DNA from: CBDCRK01 sp965220955
Lineage (GTDB): Bacteria > Desulfobacterota > Binatia > Bin18 > CBDCRK01
Reading direction: 5' to 3'
NCBI GenBank assembly: GCA_965220955.1
Contig: CBDCRK010000036.1
Coordinates: 1-64,000, forward strand
DNA length: 64,000 bases
Part shown: positions 44,051 through 53,121 of the stretch, piece after piece
Position numbering within the stretch: position 1 is the first letter of the stretch
How the letters are laid out: each line of letters begins with the position of its first letter
Notes under the pieces: generated by a model
Databases searched by the model: none
The model's input: only the letters and a program-made list of their open reading frames with translations
Told to the model about the DNA's origin: nothing
Position numbers and translations under genes: made by a program

Positions 44051-45694
44051 TTAAGCGAGCAGCGTACGGGCAATCACCTTGAGCTCAAGAATAGGCTTGA
44101 CCCCCTCAAAAATGGGAAGCACCAGAGCATCAACCACATAGCGGGAGATGGCAAACTCCTCTCCATATCCCCAGCCACCATGGATAAGCTGGCCTTCTTG
44201 GGTTGTCCATACCGCCACATCAGAAGCAAAAAGCTTAGCCATGGCTGCGCCTAACGCAGCTGCCTCGTCCCGGTCCATGGCCAGAGCAGCCGCATAGGTA
44301 AGCTGGCGGGCAGCGGTAATATACGTAGCCATACGGCCAAGTTTGTACTGAGTAAGCTGAAATTCACTGATTGGCTTGCCAAACTGCTTGCGCTCGCTAG
44401 CATAGGCAGCGGTTGCTTCTAAGGCTGCTTGGCCTAGCCCTACGGCTCGTCCTCCAGTCTGCAAGCGACCTGCGGCAAACCCAGTCATCTGTAGATAAAA
44501 ACCTTTGTCCCGGCCACTCTCCTCGCCTACTAGGTTTTCTCCAGGGACAAAAAAGTTATCAAAGCCGAGCACATAGGAGTGCATACCTCGATAGCCAAGA
44601 GTGGGAATAGCACTGCCTTGCAGTGTCCCGCCTGCAGCTTGGCGTATTTCAAAGGTGTGGCCAGGGAAAGGATCCTTCTCCACAATGAACAGCGACAGCC
44701 CGCGGGCTCCAGAGATAGGATCGGGATTAGTGCGGGCCAAAAGCGCAATAATGTTTGCCCGGCCAGCAAATGTACACCAGGCCTTGGCGCCGTTAATAAT
44801 ATAGCCTGCTATGCCGTTGACCTCGGCCATGTCAGCTCGACATTTTACCGACGCTACATCCGAGCCGGTGTCAGGCTCGGTCACCGAGATAGCAACCATT
44901 AACTCTCCGGCAGCAATCGGCTTAAGCCACTTCTTTTTCTGCCCTTCAGTGCCTCCCTTAAGCAGTGCCTTAGTCAGGATCTCCGGCCGGGTAATCAGAC
45001 TTCCTGCTACCCCCAGGGAGGCAGCAGATAACTCCTCTGTGGTGATGATCATAGCCAGGTTCCCCATGCCGCCCCCACCGTATTCCTCAGGTACAGACAG
45101 GCCAAAGTAACCTAGCTCTGCCGTTTTTTTGATGATCTCCTCGGGTACCAGTTCGTCATGGCGGTGTACCTGTTCCGCCACCGGTGCTACCTCACTTTTG
45201 GCATATTGGCGTACCGAGTCCCGTGTCATGAGGGCAATATCGCTTTCCAGCCAGGAATTGTTGACCCCGCGCTGGTTTATAATTTCCTGACCAATGTGGC
45301 GAAACCGGGCTTCAGAGGCACCACTACGAAGGCAGGATTTGACCTCGGGTTTGCCAAGCGTGTCAGCAAGAAAAGTTTCAGGGAAGCCAAAGTCAGCTAG
45401 GTGTGTATCCGCCTGAGTCAGCAAGCGCTGTCCTACCTCGGCGGCAAAGGCCACAACCATCTCAGTTGTCAGAGGATCACCAGGTCCTTCCTCATTAATT
45501 GTATGGGCATAGTTAAGAAACGCCCGTACCGCCTCTACCTCAGTGGCAAGATAGGCCAAGCGTTCGGCATGGACCTGGTGATCATCAATACCTTTGCCTC
45601 CATCGGTCTTTATCCGCCCCTGACGCAGGGCCTCGTCTCTTACCTTCTGCAGGCTGTCAACAATGGTGGTTGCCTGGCCCAAGAGGTCGCTCAT
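44051..45694 (-). CDS. mcd: Acyl-CoA dehydrogenase, probably (2S)-methylsuccinyl-CoA dehydrogenase
   Basis: 547 residues from the ATG at 45694 with AAGGAG upstream. A roughly 150-residue N-terminal extension precedes the ACAD core, as in methylsuccinyl-CoA dehydrogenase. Core blocks SLGVAGSLITRPEILTKALL, SVTEPDTGSDVASVKCRA, KAWCTFAGRANIIALLART and LGYRGMHSYVLGFDNFFVP look very close to my memory of Mcd. The catalytic glutamate would be in LPIFEGVKPIL. It converts methylsuccinyl-CoA to mesaconyl-CoA in the ethylmalonyl-CoA pathway. It is divergent from a malyl-CoA-lyase-like gene. A different acyl-CoA substrate is possible. Confidence 0.7.
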   Translation of the reverse strand: MSDLLGQATTIVDSLQKVRDEALRQGRIKTDGGKGIDDHQVHAERLAYLATEVEAVRAFLNYAHTINEEGPGDPLTTEMVVAFAAEVGQRLLTQADTHLADFGFPETFLADTLGKPEVKSCLRSGASEARFRHIGQEIINQRGVNNSWLESDIALMTRDSVRQYAKSEVAPVAEQVHRHDELVPEEIIKKTAELGYFGLSVPEEYGGGGMGNLAMIITTEELSAASLGVAGSLITRPEILTKALLKGGTEGQKKKWLKPIAAGELMVAISVTEPDTGSDVASVKCRADMAEVNGIAGYIINGAKAWCTFAGRANIIALLARTNPDPISGARGLSLFIVEKDPFPGHTFEIRQAAGGTLQGSAIPTLGYRGMHSYVLGFDNFFVPGENLVGEESGRDKGFYLQMTGFAAGRLQTGGRAVGLGQAALEATAAYASERKQFGKPISEFQLTQYKLGRMATYITAARQLTYAAALAMDRDEAAALGAAMAKLFASDVAVWTTQEGQLIHGGWGYGEEFAISRYVVDALVLPIFEGVKPILELKVIARTLLA

Positions 45695-45842
45695 AGGATT
45701 CTCCTTGTTAGGTGAACTGCGGGACGCTTCATACCACCCTTCAGTTTCAGAGGCTAGGGGAGGGCAGTTTCTCTTGTGGTTGGGCAAACAAGACGAATCT
45801 GCTAAAGAGAACAGATTATTTTACAGGATGTAGGAGGAAGAC

Positions 45843-46880
45843 ATGTTCGTACTTGATGGTGGGAAGCGATTTGTTATTCCCCGCACAGAGCTGACCTATC
45901 CCGGTCACAGCATGAGGCTCCACCAGAATGCAGCCGATCCAGTCAAGTCACCCGTGGACCATGTAATGATGGACTTTGAGGATGCCTGTCCGTATGAATT
46001 TAAAGGACCGAAAAGCCGCGAGGTTGTTGTTGAAGCACTCAACTCCCTCGACTTTGGCCTGAAGGTTATCACTGTACGTCCCAACAACATTCGCTCGGAG
46101 TTTTTCCTCGGAGACATGGAAGCCATTATACTTGGTGCACCGAATAAATTTCATGGCATTGTTCTTCCTAAAGTGCACGGTCCCGAGGATATTGTTTATG
46201 TATCCAGGCTTCTGGATAGCTTGGAAAAGCAGTGCGGTTGGACTCAGCAGGTGCAGATTGAATCATTAATTGAAATTCCTCTGGCCTTGGTCAAGGCCTA
46301 CGAGATTGGCACGGCTTCTGATCGGATGGCCGGGCTGATTTTTGGTATTGCCGACTTTGCTGCTACCCTTGGTATCCGTGAAGTGGTGAAAGACCAAAAC
46401 CTTAATTTTCTATACTCTAAGCAGGCAGTAGTGGTTGCGGCCAAAGCGGCGGGCCTGCACGCGGTTGACAACGTGTACTTGCCCCTGTGGCGCAAAGAGG
46501 ATGCGCCCGAGAAGGTTGCTGAGATTGAGCAAGGGCTGCGAGCAAAAAATATAGGGGCGGCCAATTTGGGGATGGATGGTACCTGGGTCATTCACCCCCA
46601 GCAGGCAGCCATTGCCAACAAGTGCTATACCCCCACGTCTCAACAGGTAGACTATGCCAAGCGAGTGCTTGATTTATACCACGCCAAGGGTGGGGGATCG
46701 ATGCCTGACCCAGAGACCGGGGAAATGATTGACGAGGCAACCATTAAGATTGCCCTTATGGACTTGGCCAAGGCAGTGCAAGCAGGCACGGTCGATACTG
46801 CTTATCTTGGCGAGCAGGCGGCCAAGAGCAAGTCAATCACTGGATATGATATTCTGGAGCAAATGAAGCGGATCGGGTGA
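45843..46880 (+). CDS. HpcH/HpaI-type lyase, malyl-CoA / beta-methylmalyl-CoA lyase-like
   Basis: 345 residues, CitE-like fold. The metal-binding acidic strand is HVMMDFEDACP; IVLPKVHGPEDI, QVQIESLIEIPLAL and GIADFAATLGI follow, and MDGTWVIHPQQAAIAN is a family hallmark. Such lyases split malyl-CoA, citramalyl-CoA or methylmalyl-CoA. The divergent Mcd-like gene favours beta-methylmalyl-CoA as substrate. Exact specificity cannot be read from sequence. Confidence 0.75.
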   Translation: MFVLDGGKRFVIPRTELTYPGHSMRLHQNAADPVKSPVDHVMMDFEDACPYEFKGPKSREVVVEALNSLDFGLKVITVRPNNIRSEFFLGDMEAIILGAPNKFHGIVLPKVHGPEDIVYVSRLLDSLEKQCGWTQQVQIESLIEIPLALVKAYEIGTASDRMAGLIFGIADFAATLGIREVVKDQNLNFLYSKQAVVVAAKAAGLHAVDNVYLPLWRKEDAPEKVAEIEQGLRAKNIGAANLGMDGTWVIHPQQAAIANKCYTPTSQQVDYAKRVLDLYHAKGGGSMPDPETGEMIDEATIKIALMDLAKAVQAGTVDTAYLGEQAAKSKSITGYDILEQMKRIG

Positions 46881-46999
46881 GATAGCAAATGGTAGTATGG
46901 GGGCGCGGTGTTGGACCGGCCAGGATTGGAGTGGTCAGGGTTCGCTGCTCTGCCATAGATCGTTCAGATCTCCGAGCAGACATGTCTTAGGAGGCGCAT

Positions 47000-47821
47000 A
47001 TGACTCAACTCAGTGGAAAGATCGCACTAGTTACTGGGGGTGCACGTGGGATTGGGCGAGGAATTGCCCTGGCGCTGGCTAAGGCTGGCGCTGACGTGGC
47101 CATTGCCGACATTGAGCAGATGTCCAGTACCGCCCAGCAGTATGGCACTGCAGCCGTTGGTGGCTTGACGGCAGCCCAAGCCACGGTAGCCGAAATTGCC
47201 GACCTGGACCGTCGTGCCATGGTCATTCAAGCCGACGTCACCAAGAAGGAGGACGCCCTACGGATGGTTGAAGAGACCGTTGGACAACTGGGCGCTCTCA
47301 ACATCCTTGTTTGCAACGCTGGCGTGGTGAATGTCTCGAACGTTGAGACCATGACCGAAGACGCCTGGGATCTCACCTTTGCCGTCAATGTGAAAGGAGT
47401 TTTCCTGTTGTGCCAGGCGGCCATTCCTGCCCTGAAAGCTCAGAACGGTGGGTGCATTATCAACATTGCGTCGGTGGCCGGGAAGAATGGGTTTCCAGGA
47501 ATGGCCCATTACTGTGGTTCGAAGTTTGCGGTTGTTGGCTTCACCAATTCTCTGGCTAAGGAGTTAACCTCGGCCAATATTCGGGTCAACGCGATCTGTC
47601 CCGGAATTCTCCGGACCCAGATGTGGGAGTATTTGGCGGAGACGTTGAAGCGGGAAGGAGAATCGAAAGAGCAAGCCTGGCAGCGTTACGCGCAGGGGAT
47701 GATTCCTCTGGGCCGCCCGCAAACACCGGAGGATATCGGCCAAATGGCCGTGTACTTAGCCACAGCCGAGAACGTCACCGGCCAAGCAATGAACGTGGAC
47801 GGCGGGATCGAACTACACTAA
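47000..47821 (+). CDS. Short-chain dehydrogenase/reductase
   Basis: 273 residues, classical SDR. NAD(P) motif TGGARGIGRGIALAL, NAG as CNAGVVNVSN, catalytic Tyr and Lys in HYCGSKFAVVG and the PLGRPQTPEDIGQMAVYLA end are all present. An insertion of about 20 residues (EQMSSTAQQYGTAAVGGLT) follows the second strand. An AGGAGG-like site precedes the ATG. The substrate is unknown; it lies in the catabolic region with the preceding lyase. Confidence 0.92.
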   Translation: MTQLSGKIALVTGGARGIGRGIALALAKAGADVAIADIEQMSSTAQQYGTAAVGGLTAAQATVAEIADLDRRAMVIQADVTKKEDALRMVEETVGQLGALNILVCNAGVVNVSNVETMTEDAWDLTFAVNVKGVFLLCQAAIPALKAQNGGCIINIASVAGKNGFPGMAHYCGSKFAVVGFTNSLAKELTSANIRVNAICPGILRTQMWEYLAETLKREGESKEQAWQRYAQGMIPLGRPQTPEDIGQMAVYLATAENVTGQAMNVDGGIELH

Positions 47822-47870
47822 AAAGGGCTGGAGGATTCGTGGCCAGTTGGCTTTTGAGAGGAGAATAGTC

Positions 47871-48749
47871 ATGCCATCATACAACTTTAAGCAAGTCGAT
47901 GTCTTTACCACTCAACCCTTTCAAGGCAATCCGGTTGCCGTTGTGCTGGGTGCTGAGGGACTAAGCTCTGCAGACATGCAACGCATTGCTGCCTGGACCA
48001 ACCTCTCTGAGACAACATTCGTCCTTGCCCCCACATCCTCTCAGGCCGATTATCGACTGCGGATTTTTACCCCTAAGCAAGAACTGCCCTTTGCCGGACA
48101 TCCCACCATTGGCAGTGCTCATGCCGTTTTAGAAAGTGGCTTAGTGAAGCCCGCTTCCTCTCAGTGGGTACAAGAGTGTGCAGCCGGTCTGCTTAAGCTT
48201 AGCCTCGAGGATCAAGCAGTCCAACGTCGCATATTCGCGCAAATCCCACAGGCTAAAGTCAGTCAGGTCGAGAAATCTGTCTACAACACAATTGTCTCTG
48301 CCTTAGGTGCTGAATTTGCCACCGCGACTCCTCCTTTATTGATAGATGTTGGACCGGTCTGGCTAGTGGTTAATCTGCAACGGGTAGACGTGGTCCATGG
48401 GCTGAAGCCAGACCTAGCGGCTATTACTGAATTGAGCCAAACCCTGCAAATGGTGGGCATAACGGTATTTGGCCTCACAGAAAACGGACAGAGTGCTTTG
48501 TATGTACGCTCTTTTGCTCCCGCCCATGGAGTGCCCGAAGATCCCGTATGTGGTAGTGGCAATGCTAGTGTAGCGGCGTTTCTAGCTCATGCCGGTATGC
48601 TGGGACTGACGGGAGATAGTTATGTGGCCAGTCAAGGAATAGAAATGGGGCGCAATGGATTGGTAGCAGTCAGAGTAAGCAAGCCTGACTTGACTATTGA
48701 AATTGGCGGTCACTCGGTCACCTGCGTTGAGGGTCGTCTGCGCGTATGA
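47871..48749 (+). CDS. PhzF family isomerase-like protein
   Basis: 292 residues from the ATG at 47871 behind GAGGAG. It has the PhzF diaminopimelate-epimerase-like two-lobe pattern: FKQVDVFTTQPFQGNPVAVV, the active-site Glu in NLSETTFVL, LPFAGHPTIGSAHA and EDPVCGSGNASVAAF. It is unlikely to be phenazine synthesis since no other phz gene is near. The reaction is unknown. Confidence 0.9.
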   Translation: MPSYNFKQVDVFTTQPFQGNPVAVVLGAEGLSSADMQRIAAWTNLSETTFVLAPTSSQADYRLRIFTPKQELPFAGHPTIGSAHAVLESGLVKPASSQWVQECAAGLLKLSLEDQAVQRRIFAQIPQAKVSQVEKSVYNTIVSALGAEFATATPPLLIDVGPVWLVVNLQRVDVVHGLKPDLAAITELSQTLQMVGITVFGLTENGQSALYVRSFAPAHGVPEDPVCGSGNASVAAFLAHAGMLGLTGDSYVASQGIEMGRNGLVAVRVSKPDLTIEIGGHSVTCVEGRLRV

Positions 48750-48811
48750 TTTACTGTTTCAACCCTTTGGAAGCTTCTCAACGGTAAGCCTGGACCGGTT
48801 GGGGCAACAAC

Positions 48812-49081
48812 AGATAAGGTTCTTCTCCTGCTGAGCTCTATTATGCATCTGCAACAGCCTTGGCACAGGCCATCCGCGTGCGCGGTATGCTGCAAGGGGT
48901 AGATCATCCGACCACTGGAAAAATGGTTGTCCTGGGCTCACCTTGGTGGGTTGATGGGGAGCAGCCGAGCATTAACTTCCCCAGCCCTACTTTGAGCCAG
49001 CATAATGACCTGGTATACGGGAGACTACTTGGTCTCACTGAGGCTGAGATTGCTAAGCTCAAAGAGCAGGAAGTGATTTAA
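48812..49081 (+). pseudogene. C-terminal remnant of a CaiB/BaiF CoA transferase
   Basis: The frame from a TAA at 48809-48811 reads into AQAIRVRGMLQGVDHPTTGK, a glycine/Trp segment, and LSQHNDLVYGRLLGLTEAEI. This is the last quarter of a class III CoA transferase. The N-terminal three quarters are not found upstream, where the PhzF gene ends. It is about 90 codons long with no matching start, so a deletion remnant is the best explanation. Confidence 0.75.
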
Positions 49082-49118
49082 GCAGAGAGAGTAACCTAGG
49101 AGTGCAGGGGGCAATAAA

Positions 49119-50270
49119 ATGGAATGCCAGCATCATTTGTTTTCTCTACCTGAGGGCCAGCACTACCTTAACTGCGCCTACATGTCACCGCTGCTGAAAA
49201 CGGTCGAGGCAGCTGGAATCGCAGGACTAAAACGCAAAGCTGTTCCTGCTTCCATCACTACCCCCGACTTCTTTGGTCCAGTGGAGGAACTAAGGGACTT
49301 GTTTGCCCGGCTCATCAATACATCGCCAGAACGGGTGGCCTTAGTGCCGTCGGCCAGTTATGGGGTAGCTATTGCCACGCATAACCTCCCCTTGCGTCCA
49401 GGCCAAAACCTAGTGATGCCTGGCGAAGAATTTCCTAGTGCTGTCTATGGATGGATGACTCGCTGTCACCAGGACGGCGCGGAGCTACGCTTTGTTGACC
49501 GTCCAGCCGACGTCCAATCCCTTACTCCTGCTTGGAACAACCGCGTCCTAGAGGCCATCGATCATAACACAGCGGTAGTTATTCTGAGTAGCGTGCATTG
49601 GACTGATGGCACCCCATTCGACCTAGATCAGATTGGACAGCGAGCCCGGGAGGTAGGAGCGCTGTTTATTGTAGATGGCACCCAGTCAGTAGGGGCTGCT
49701 CCTTTCGATTTTGCCAGCGTACAACCAGATTTACTGGTCTGTGCTGGCTACAAGTGGTTGTTTGGGCCTTACCAGTACAGTTTCGCTGTTGTGGGTGACC
49801 GTCTAATAGAGGGTGAGCCGTTCGAACACAACTGGATCAATCGTAACAACAGTCAGGACTTTAGCGCTCTGGTCAACTACCAGCCCGGCTACCAGCCTGG
49901 GGCACGTCGCTTCGATTCTGGGGAGCGCTCGAACTTCATTATGGTGCCCATGATGATCGAAGCCCTGCAACAAATCCTAGCCTGGGATGTGGAGAAGATT
50001 CGGGACTACTGTGCTATGCTAGGTAGGGCATTAGAACAAGCGCTAGAAAACAGCCCATACTCAATGCCTTGTACCGGGCAGCGCTCGGCTCACCTATTCG
50101 GCATCCGCGTGCCGGATGCCAAGAAAATCCCCTCGATTCTGGCAGAACTGAACCGCCGTGAGGTGTATGTCTCCCAGAGAGGCACCTCAGTGCGAGTCTC
50201 TCCCCATGTTTACAATACTCCAGAGGATATGATTGCCCTAGCCGAAGCCCTGCGCGCAGTGACGCGCTAG
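49119..50270 (+). CDS. Class V aminotransferase-fold PLP enzyme
   Basis: 383 residues. A cysteine desulfurase/kynureninase-like domain with YLNCAYMSPLL, SSVHWTDGTPFDLDQIG, FIVDGTQSVGAAPFD and the PLP lysine in CAGYKWLFGPYQYSF (near residue 210). There is no cysteine loop typical of IscS or SufS, so a lyase or transaminase role is likelier. Together with the next gene it forms two PLP genes in tandem. Confidence 0.85.
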   Translation: MECQHHLFSLPEGQHYLNCAYMSPLLKTVEAAGIAGLKRKAVPASITTPDFFGPVEELRDLFARLINTSPERVALVPSASYGVAIATHNLPLRPGQNLVMPGEEFPSAVYGWMTRCHQDGAELRFVDRPADVQSLTPAWNNRVLEAIDHNTAVVILSSVHWTDGTPFDLDQIGQRAREVGALFIVDGTQSVGAAPFDFASVQPDLLVCAGYKWLFGPYQYSFAVVGDRLIEGEPFEHNWINRNNSQDFSALVNYQPGYQPGARRFDSGERSNFIMVPMMIEALQQILAWDVEKIRDYCAMLGRALEQALENSPYSMPCTGQRSAHLFGIRVPDAKKIPSILAELNRREVYVSQRGTSVRVSPHVYNTPEDMIALAEALRAVTR

Positions 50271-50405
50271 CCCATCCAGGGAATTAGGAATTAGACCCTG
50301 TGATTTGAGCCAGATCATTGTGCAGGGTCTGGCGAATCACCTCGGGCGAAAGATAATACGATAATCGACCTTTCCTGATTTTCAGTCCGTAGAAGGAAAC
50401 ATGTT

Positions 50406-51560
50406 ATGCCAGTCAACCGGCTTAAGGACGTTCCAGGCTTTTCTATTGATCGAGTCGCGGCCGCCGCCGGCTCTGACCCCGAGGTTCTGCGTCTGGAAAA
50501 TCTTGATACCGACCTACGACCTCCTGCTGCCGCACTTGCAGCTACGCGGGCAGCCATTGACGATGACAACGCCAATAGCTACCTGCCTTTCATTGGTCAG
50601 GATGAGTTACGGAAGACCGTTGCCAGCCATGTGTCACGTCTGAGCGGTATTGACTACAACGCCCAGCAGCAATCTGTTATCACGGCTGGTGGAACCGAGG
50701 GTCTTCTTAATGTCCTTCTTGCTACCATAAATGAGGGAGACGAGGTAATCCTGACGGATCCGACCTATGCTGGTATGATTTATCGTGTGCGCCTAGCTGG
50801 TGGCGTGCCGCGCTTGGTGCCGTTCGTTCCTAAGAATGGCGAATGGCGCCTCGACCTCAATGCCCTTGCTGCTGCAGTGTCAGACCGTACCCGCGTTGTC
50901 TTTATCATGAATCCGTCCATGCCTTCAGGGGCAGTGCTCAACCGGGAGGAATGGCAGGCCATTGCCACGTTGTGCCGGGAGCACTCATTTTGGCTGCTCT
51001 ATAACGCGGCCATGGAGCGCATCCTATACGACGGACGTCCCTATCTGCATCCGGCGAGTCTGCCCGGGATGGCCGAGTATACCATCACGGTAGGTTCGGT
51101 GTCCAAGGAGTACCGTATGATTGGTTGGCGCGTTGGCTGGGTTGTTGGCCCGGCCGCGATTATTGTCGATGTGGGGCGTGTGGGAATCTACAACGTGGTA
51201 ACGCCTGTAGGCCTAACCCAGAGAGCGGCGGTGGCGGCGCTCCGCCAGCCGGACAGTGATGTTGCCGCCGCTGTGACAGAGTGGCAGCTGCGCCGCGACG
51301 TTGTTGTGGGCGAACTACGCAACGAGCCGCTCATTCCCGCAGCCGGCAGTTGGTCGATGCTGCTTGATGTGGGCGCTATGGGTTTCGACTCCTTCACCGC
51401 ATCCGATAGACTGCTCAAATATGGAAAGATTGCCGCTACTCCCATGCGGGATTGGGGCAGGATCAACAGCGACCAGTTTGTCCGTTTCGTTTTTAGCAAC
51501 GAGCCAACATCCCGTCTTGTTGGCATTGGTGAGCGTGTTCGGAGCGCATTGAAACAATGA
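50406..51560 (+). CDS. Class I/II aminotransferase
   Basis: 384 residues. YLPFIGQDELRKTVASHVSR, GGTEGLLNVLLATINEGDEV, FIMNPSMPSGAVLNREEW and the PLP lysine in VGSVSKEYRMIGWRVGWVVG (near residue 234) are present. A member of the aspartate-aminotransferase/DapL-like fold group, with unknown amino donor. The NxP loop reads NPSMPSG. It is separated from the preceding gene by 135 bp. Confidence 0.9.
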   Translation: MPVNRLKDVPGFSIDRVAAAAGSDPEVLRLENLDTDLRPPAAALAATRAAIDDDNANSYLPFIGQDELRKTVASHVSRLSGIDYNAQQQSVITAGGTEGLLNVLLATINEGDEVILTDPTYAGMIYRVRLAGGVPRLVPFVPKNGEWRLDLNALAAAVSDRTRVVFIMNPSMPSGAVLNREEWQAIATLCREHSFWLLYNAAMERILYDGRPYLHPASLPGMAEYTITVGSVSKEYRMIGWRVGWVVGPAAIIVDVGRVGIYNVVTPVGLTQRAAVAALRQPDSDVAAAVTEWQLRRDVVVGELRNEPLIPAAGSWSMLLDVGAMGFDSFTASDRLLKYGKIAATPMRDWGRINSDQFVRFVFSNEPTSRLVGIGERVRSALKQ

Positions 51561-51749
51561 GCGGCAACCCCGCCTGTTCACTTCATTCTATAACTGCTAG
51601 CCACCCGTGGCTCTTGTTGCCTGAGCGCAAACGTATATTTCTCCTCTTGAATATTGGAAAGCCTCCCTCAGCAAGAGGTAGTAACTGCTTACGGCGAAGG
51701 CACAACACGATCTCAGCTAGACACTGGAAGAAATCAGGAGTTTTTGACT

Positions 51750-52184
51750 ATGCAACAGATTAAAGGTGGCTGTCACTGTGGCAACATCAGGTACGAATTC
51801 CTCTGGCCGCTCAGCAGTGCAGAGATACCTGTTCGGGCTTGCAGCTGTAGCTTTTGTGTTAAGCACCGGGGAGTCTATACTTCTCATCCCCAGGCGGAAC
51901 TCAAGGGTATGATTGCCGACCTCTTGGCCGTAACGAAGTACACCTTTGGGACAGAAACCGCTGACTTCTTTGTCTGTTCCAGATGCGGGGTACTGAGCTT
52001 TGTTACTAGTAAAATTGACAGCCACGAATATGCGGTAGTCAATGTCAACACGTTTGAAAACATTGACTTCTCCCAGCTCAAGTCCACGGTTACCAACTTC
52101 AATGGCGAAACAACCGAAAGTCGTCTGGCTAGGAGGAAAAGAACCTGGACTCCCAAGGTCAGTATCTCGACTCCAAGTCCGTAG
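51750..52184 (+). CDS. GFA-family zinc protein
   Basis: 144 residues from the ATG at 51750 after CAGGAG. Zinc-binding cysteines appear as GGCHCGNIRY, CSCSFCVKHRG and VCSRCGVLSF. This family contains glutathione-dependent formaldehyde-activating enzymes and CENP-V-like proteins; the physiological role of most members is unknown. It is convergent with the SDR at 52187, with two bases between stops. Confidence 0.87.
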   Translation: MQQIKGGCHCGNIRYEFLWPLSSAEIPVRACSCSFCVKHRGVYTSHPQAELKGMIADLLAVTKYTFGTETADFFVCSRCGVLSFVTSKIDSHEYAVVNVNTFENIDFSQLKSTVTNFNGETTESRLARRKRTWTPKVSISTPSP

Positions 52185-52186
52185 CC

Positions 52187-52957
52187 CTACCGCGGTGCCA
52201 TACGCAGGGCTCCGTCCAAGCGAATGGTCTCGCCATTTAGCATAGGGTTCTCAATGATATGGCAAGCCAAAGCGGCATATTCTGCTGGCTGTCCCAGGCG
52301 CGACGGGAAGGGAATGCTAGCTGCAAGCGACTGACGGGCCGACTCTGGCAGCCCCATGAGCATGGGGGTTTCAAACAGGCCCGGCGCAATAGTGCAGCAG
52401 CGGATGCCGTCACGGGCCAGATCACGGGCAATGGGAAGGGTCAACCCTACCACACCCCCTTTCGAGGCTGAATAAGCGGCCTGTCCGATTTGGCCGTCAA
52501 ACGCGGCCACCGAGGCCGTATTGATCAACACGCCGCGTTCGCCTTGAGAATTGGGCGGGTTCTTAATGATGCGTGCAACCGCTAGGCGGATTACATTAAA
52601 CGTGCCAATAAGATTGACCTCAATGGTCCGCTTAAATAGAGCTAAGTCGTGAGGCTGCCCCTCCTTACCAACGGTCTTTCCCGCCGTGCCAATACCAGCA
52701 CAATTCACTGCCACATGGAGCGCGCCAAAAGTCGCCAGTGCGCGCTCCATAGCAGCCGTCACCTGCTCTTCACTAGTTACATCTGTTTCCAAGAAAAGGG
52801 CATTGTCACCCAATTCCTGAGCTACGGCTGTGCCCTTTGATCCACCCAGGTCGAGCACAGCAACCTTGGCTCCCTTAGCCACAAGGGTTCGTGCTGTTGA
52901 TTCGCCGAGTCCCGAGCCACCGCCAGTCACAACCGCCACAAGGTCTTGTATGTTCAT
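52187..52957 (-). CDS. SDR, 3-hydroxyacyl-CoA dehydrogenase (HSD17B10)-like
   Basis: 256 residues from the ATG at 52957, with GGAGG upstream. The motifs VVTGGGSGLGESTARTL, NCAGIGTAGK, AYSASKGGVVGL and the end with YAALACHIIENPMLNGETIR fit type II 3-hydroxyacyl-CoA dehydrogenases. It would oxidise a hydroxyacyl-CoA to ketoacyl-CoA with NAD in acyl breakdown. It is divergent from the amidase gene. Confidence 0.88.
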   Translation of the reverse strand: MNIQDLVAVVTGGGSGLGESTARTLVAKGAKVAVLDLGGSKGTAVAQELGDNALFLETDVTSEEQVTAAMERALATFGALHVAVNCAGIGTAGKTVGKEGQPHDLALFKRTIEVNLIGTFNVIRLAVARIIKNPPNSQGERGVLINTASVAAFDGQIGQAAYSASKGGVVGLTLPIARDLARDGIRCCTIAPGLFETPMLMGLPESARQSLAASIPFPSRLGQPAEYAALACHIIENPMLNGETIRLDGALRMAPR

Positions 52958-53121
52958 AATAATATTCCTCCACAAGAAAAAATGCTTCCGCTACTTATCC
53001 TTCTTATCCATACCAATTCCTAGCATGAAAAACTTGTCCAGACTATTGCGGTTTCTCTTGACATTAAAGCTGTCCCAGGTCTAATGTCCGCTAAATAAGA
53101 ATCAGGACAAGGGGATATCTA

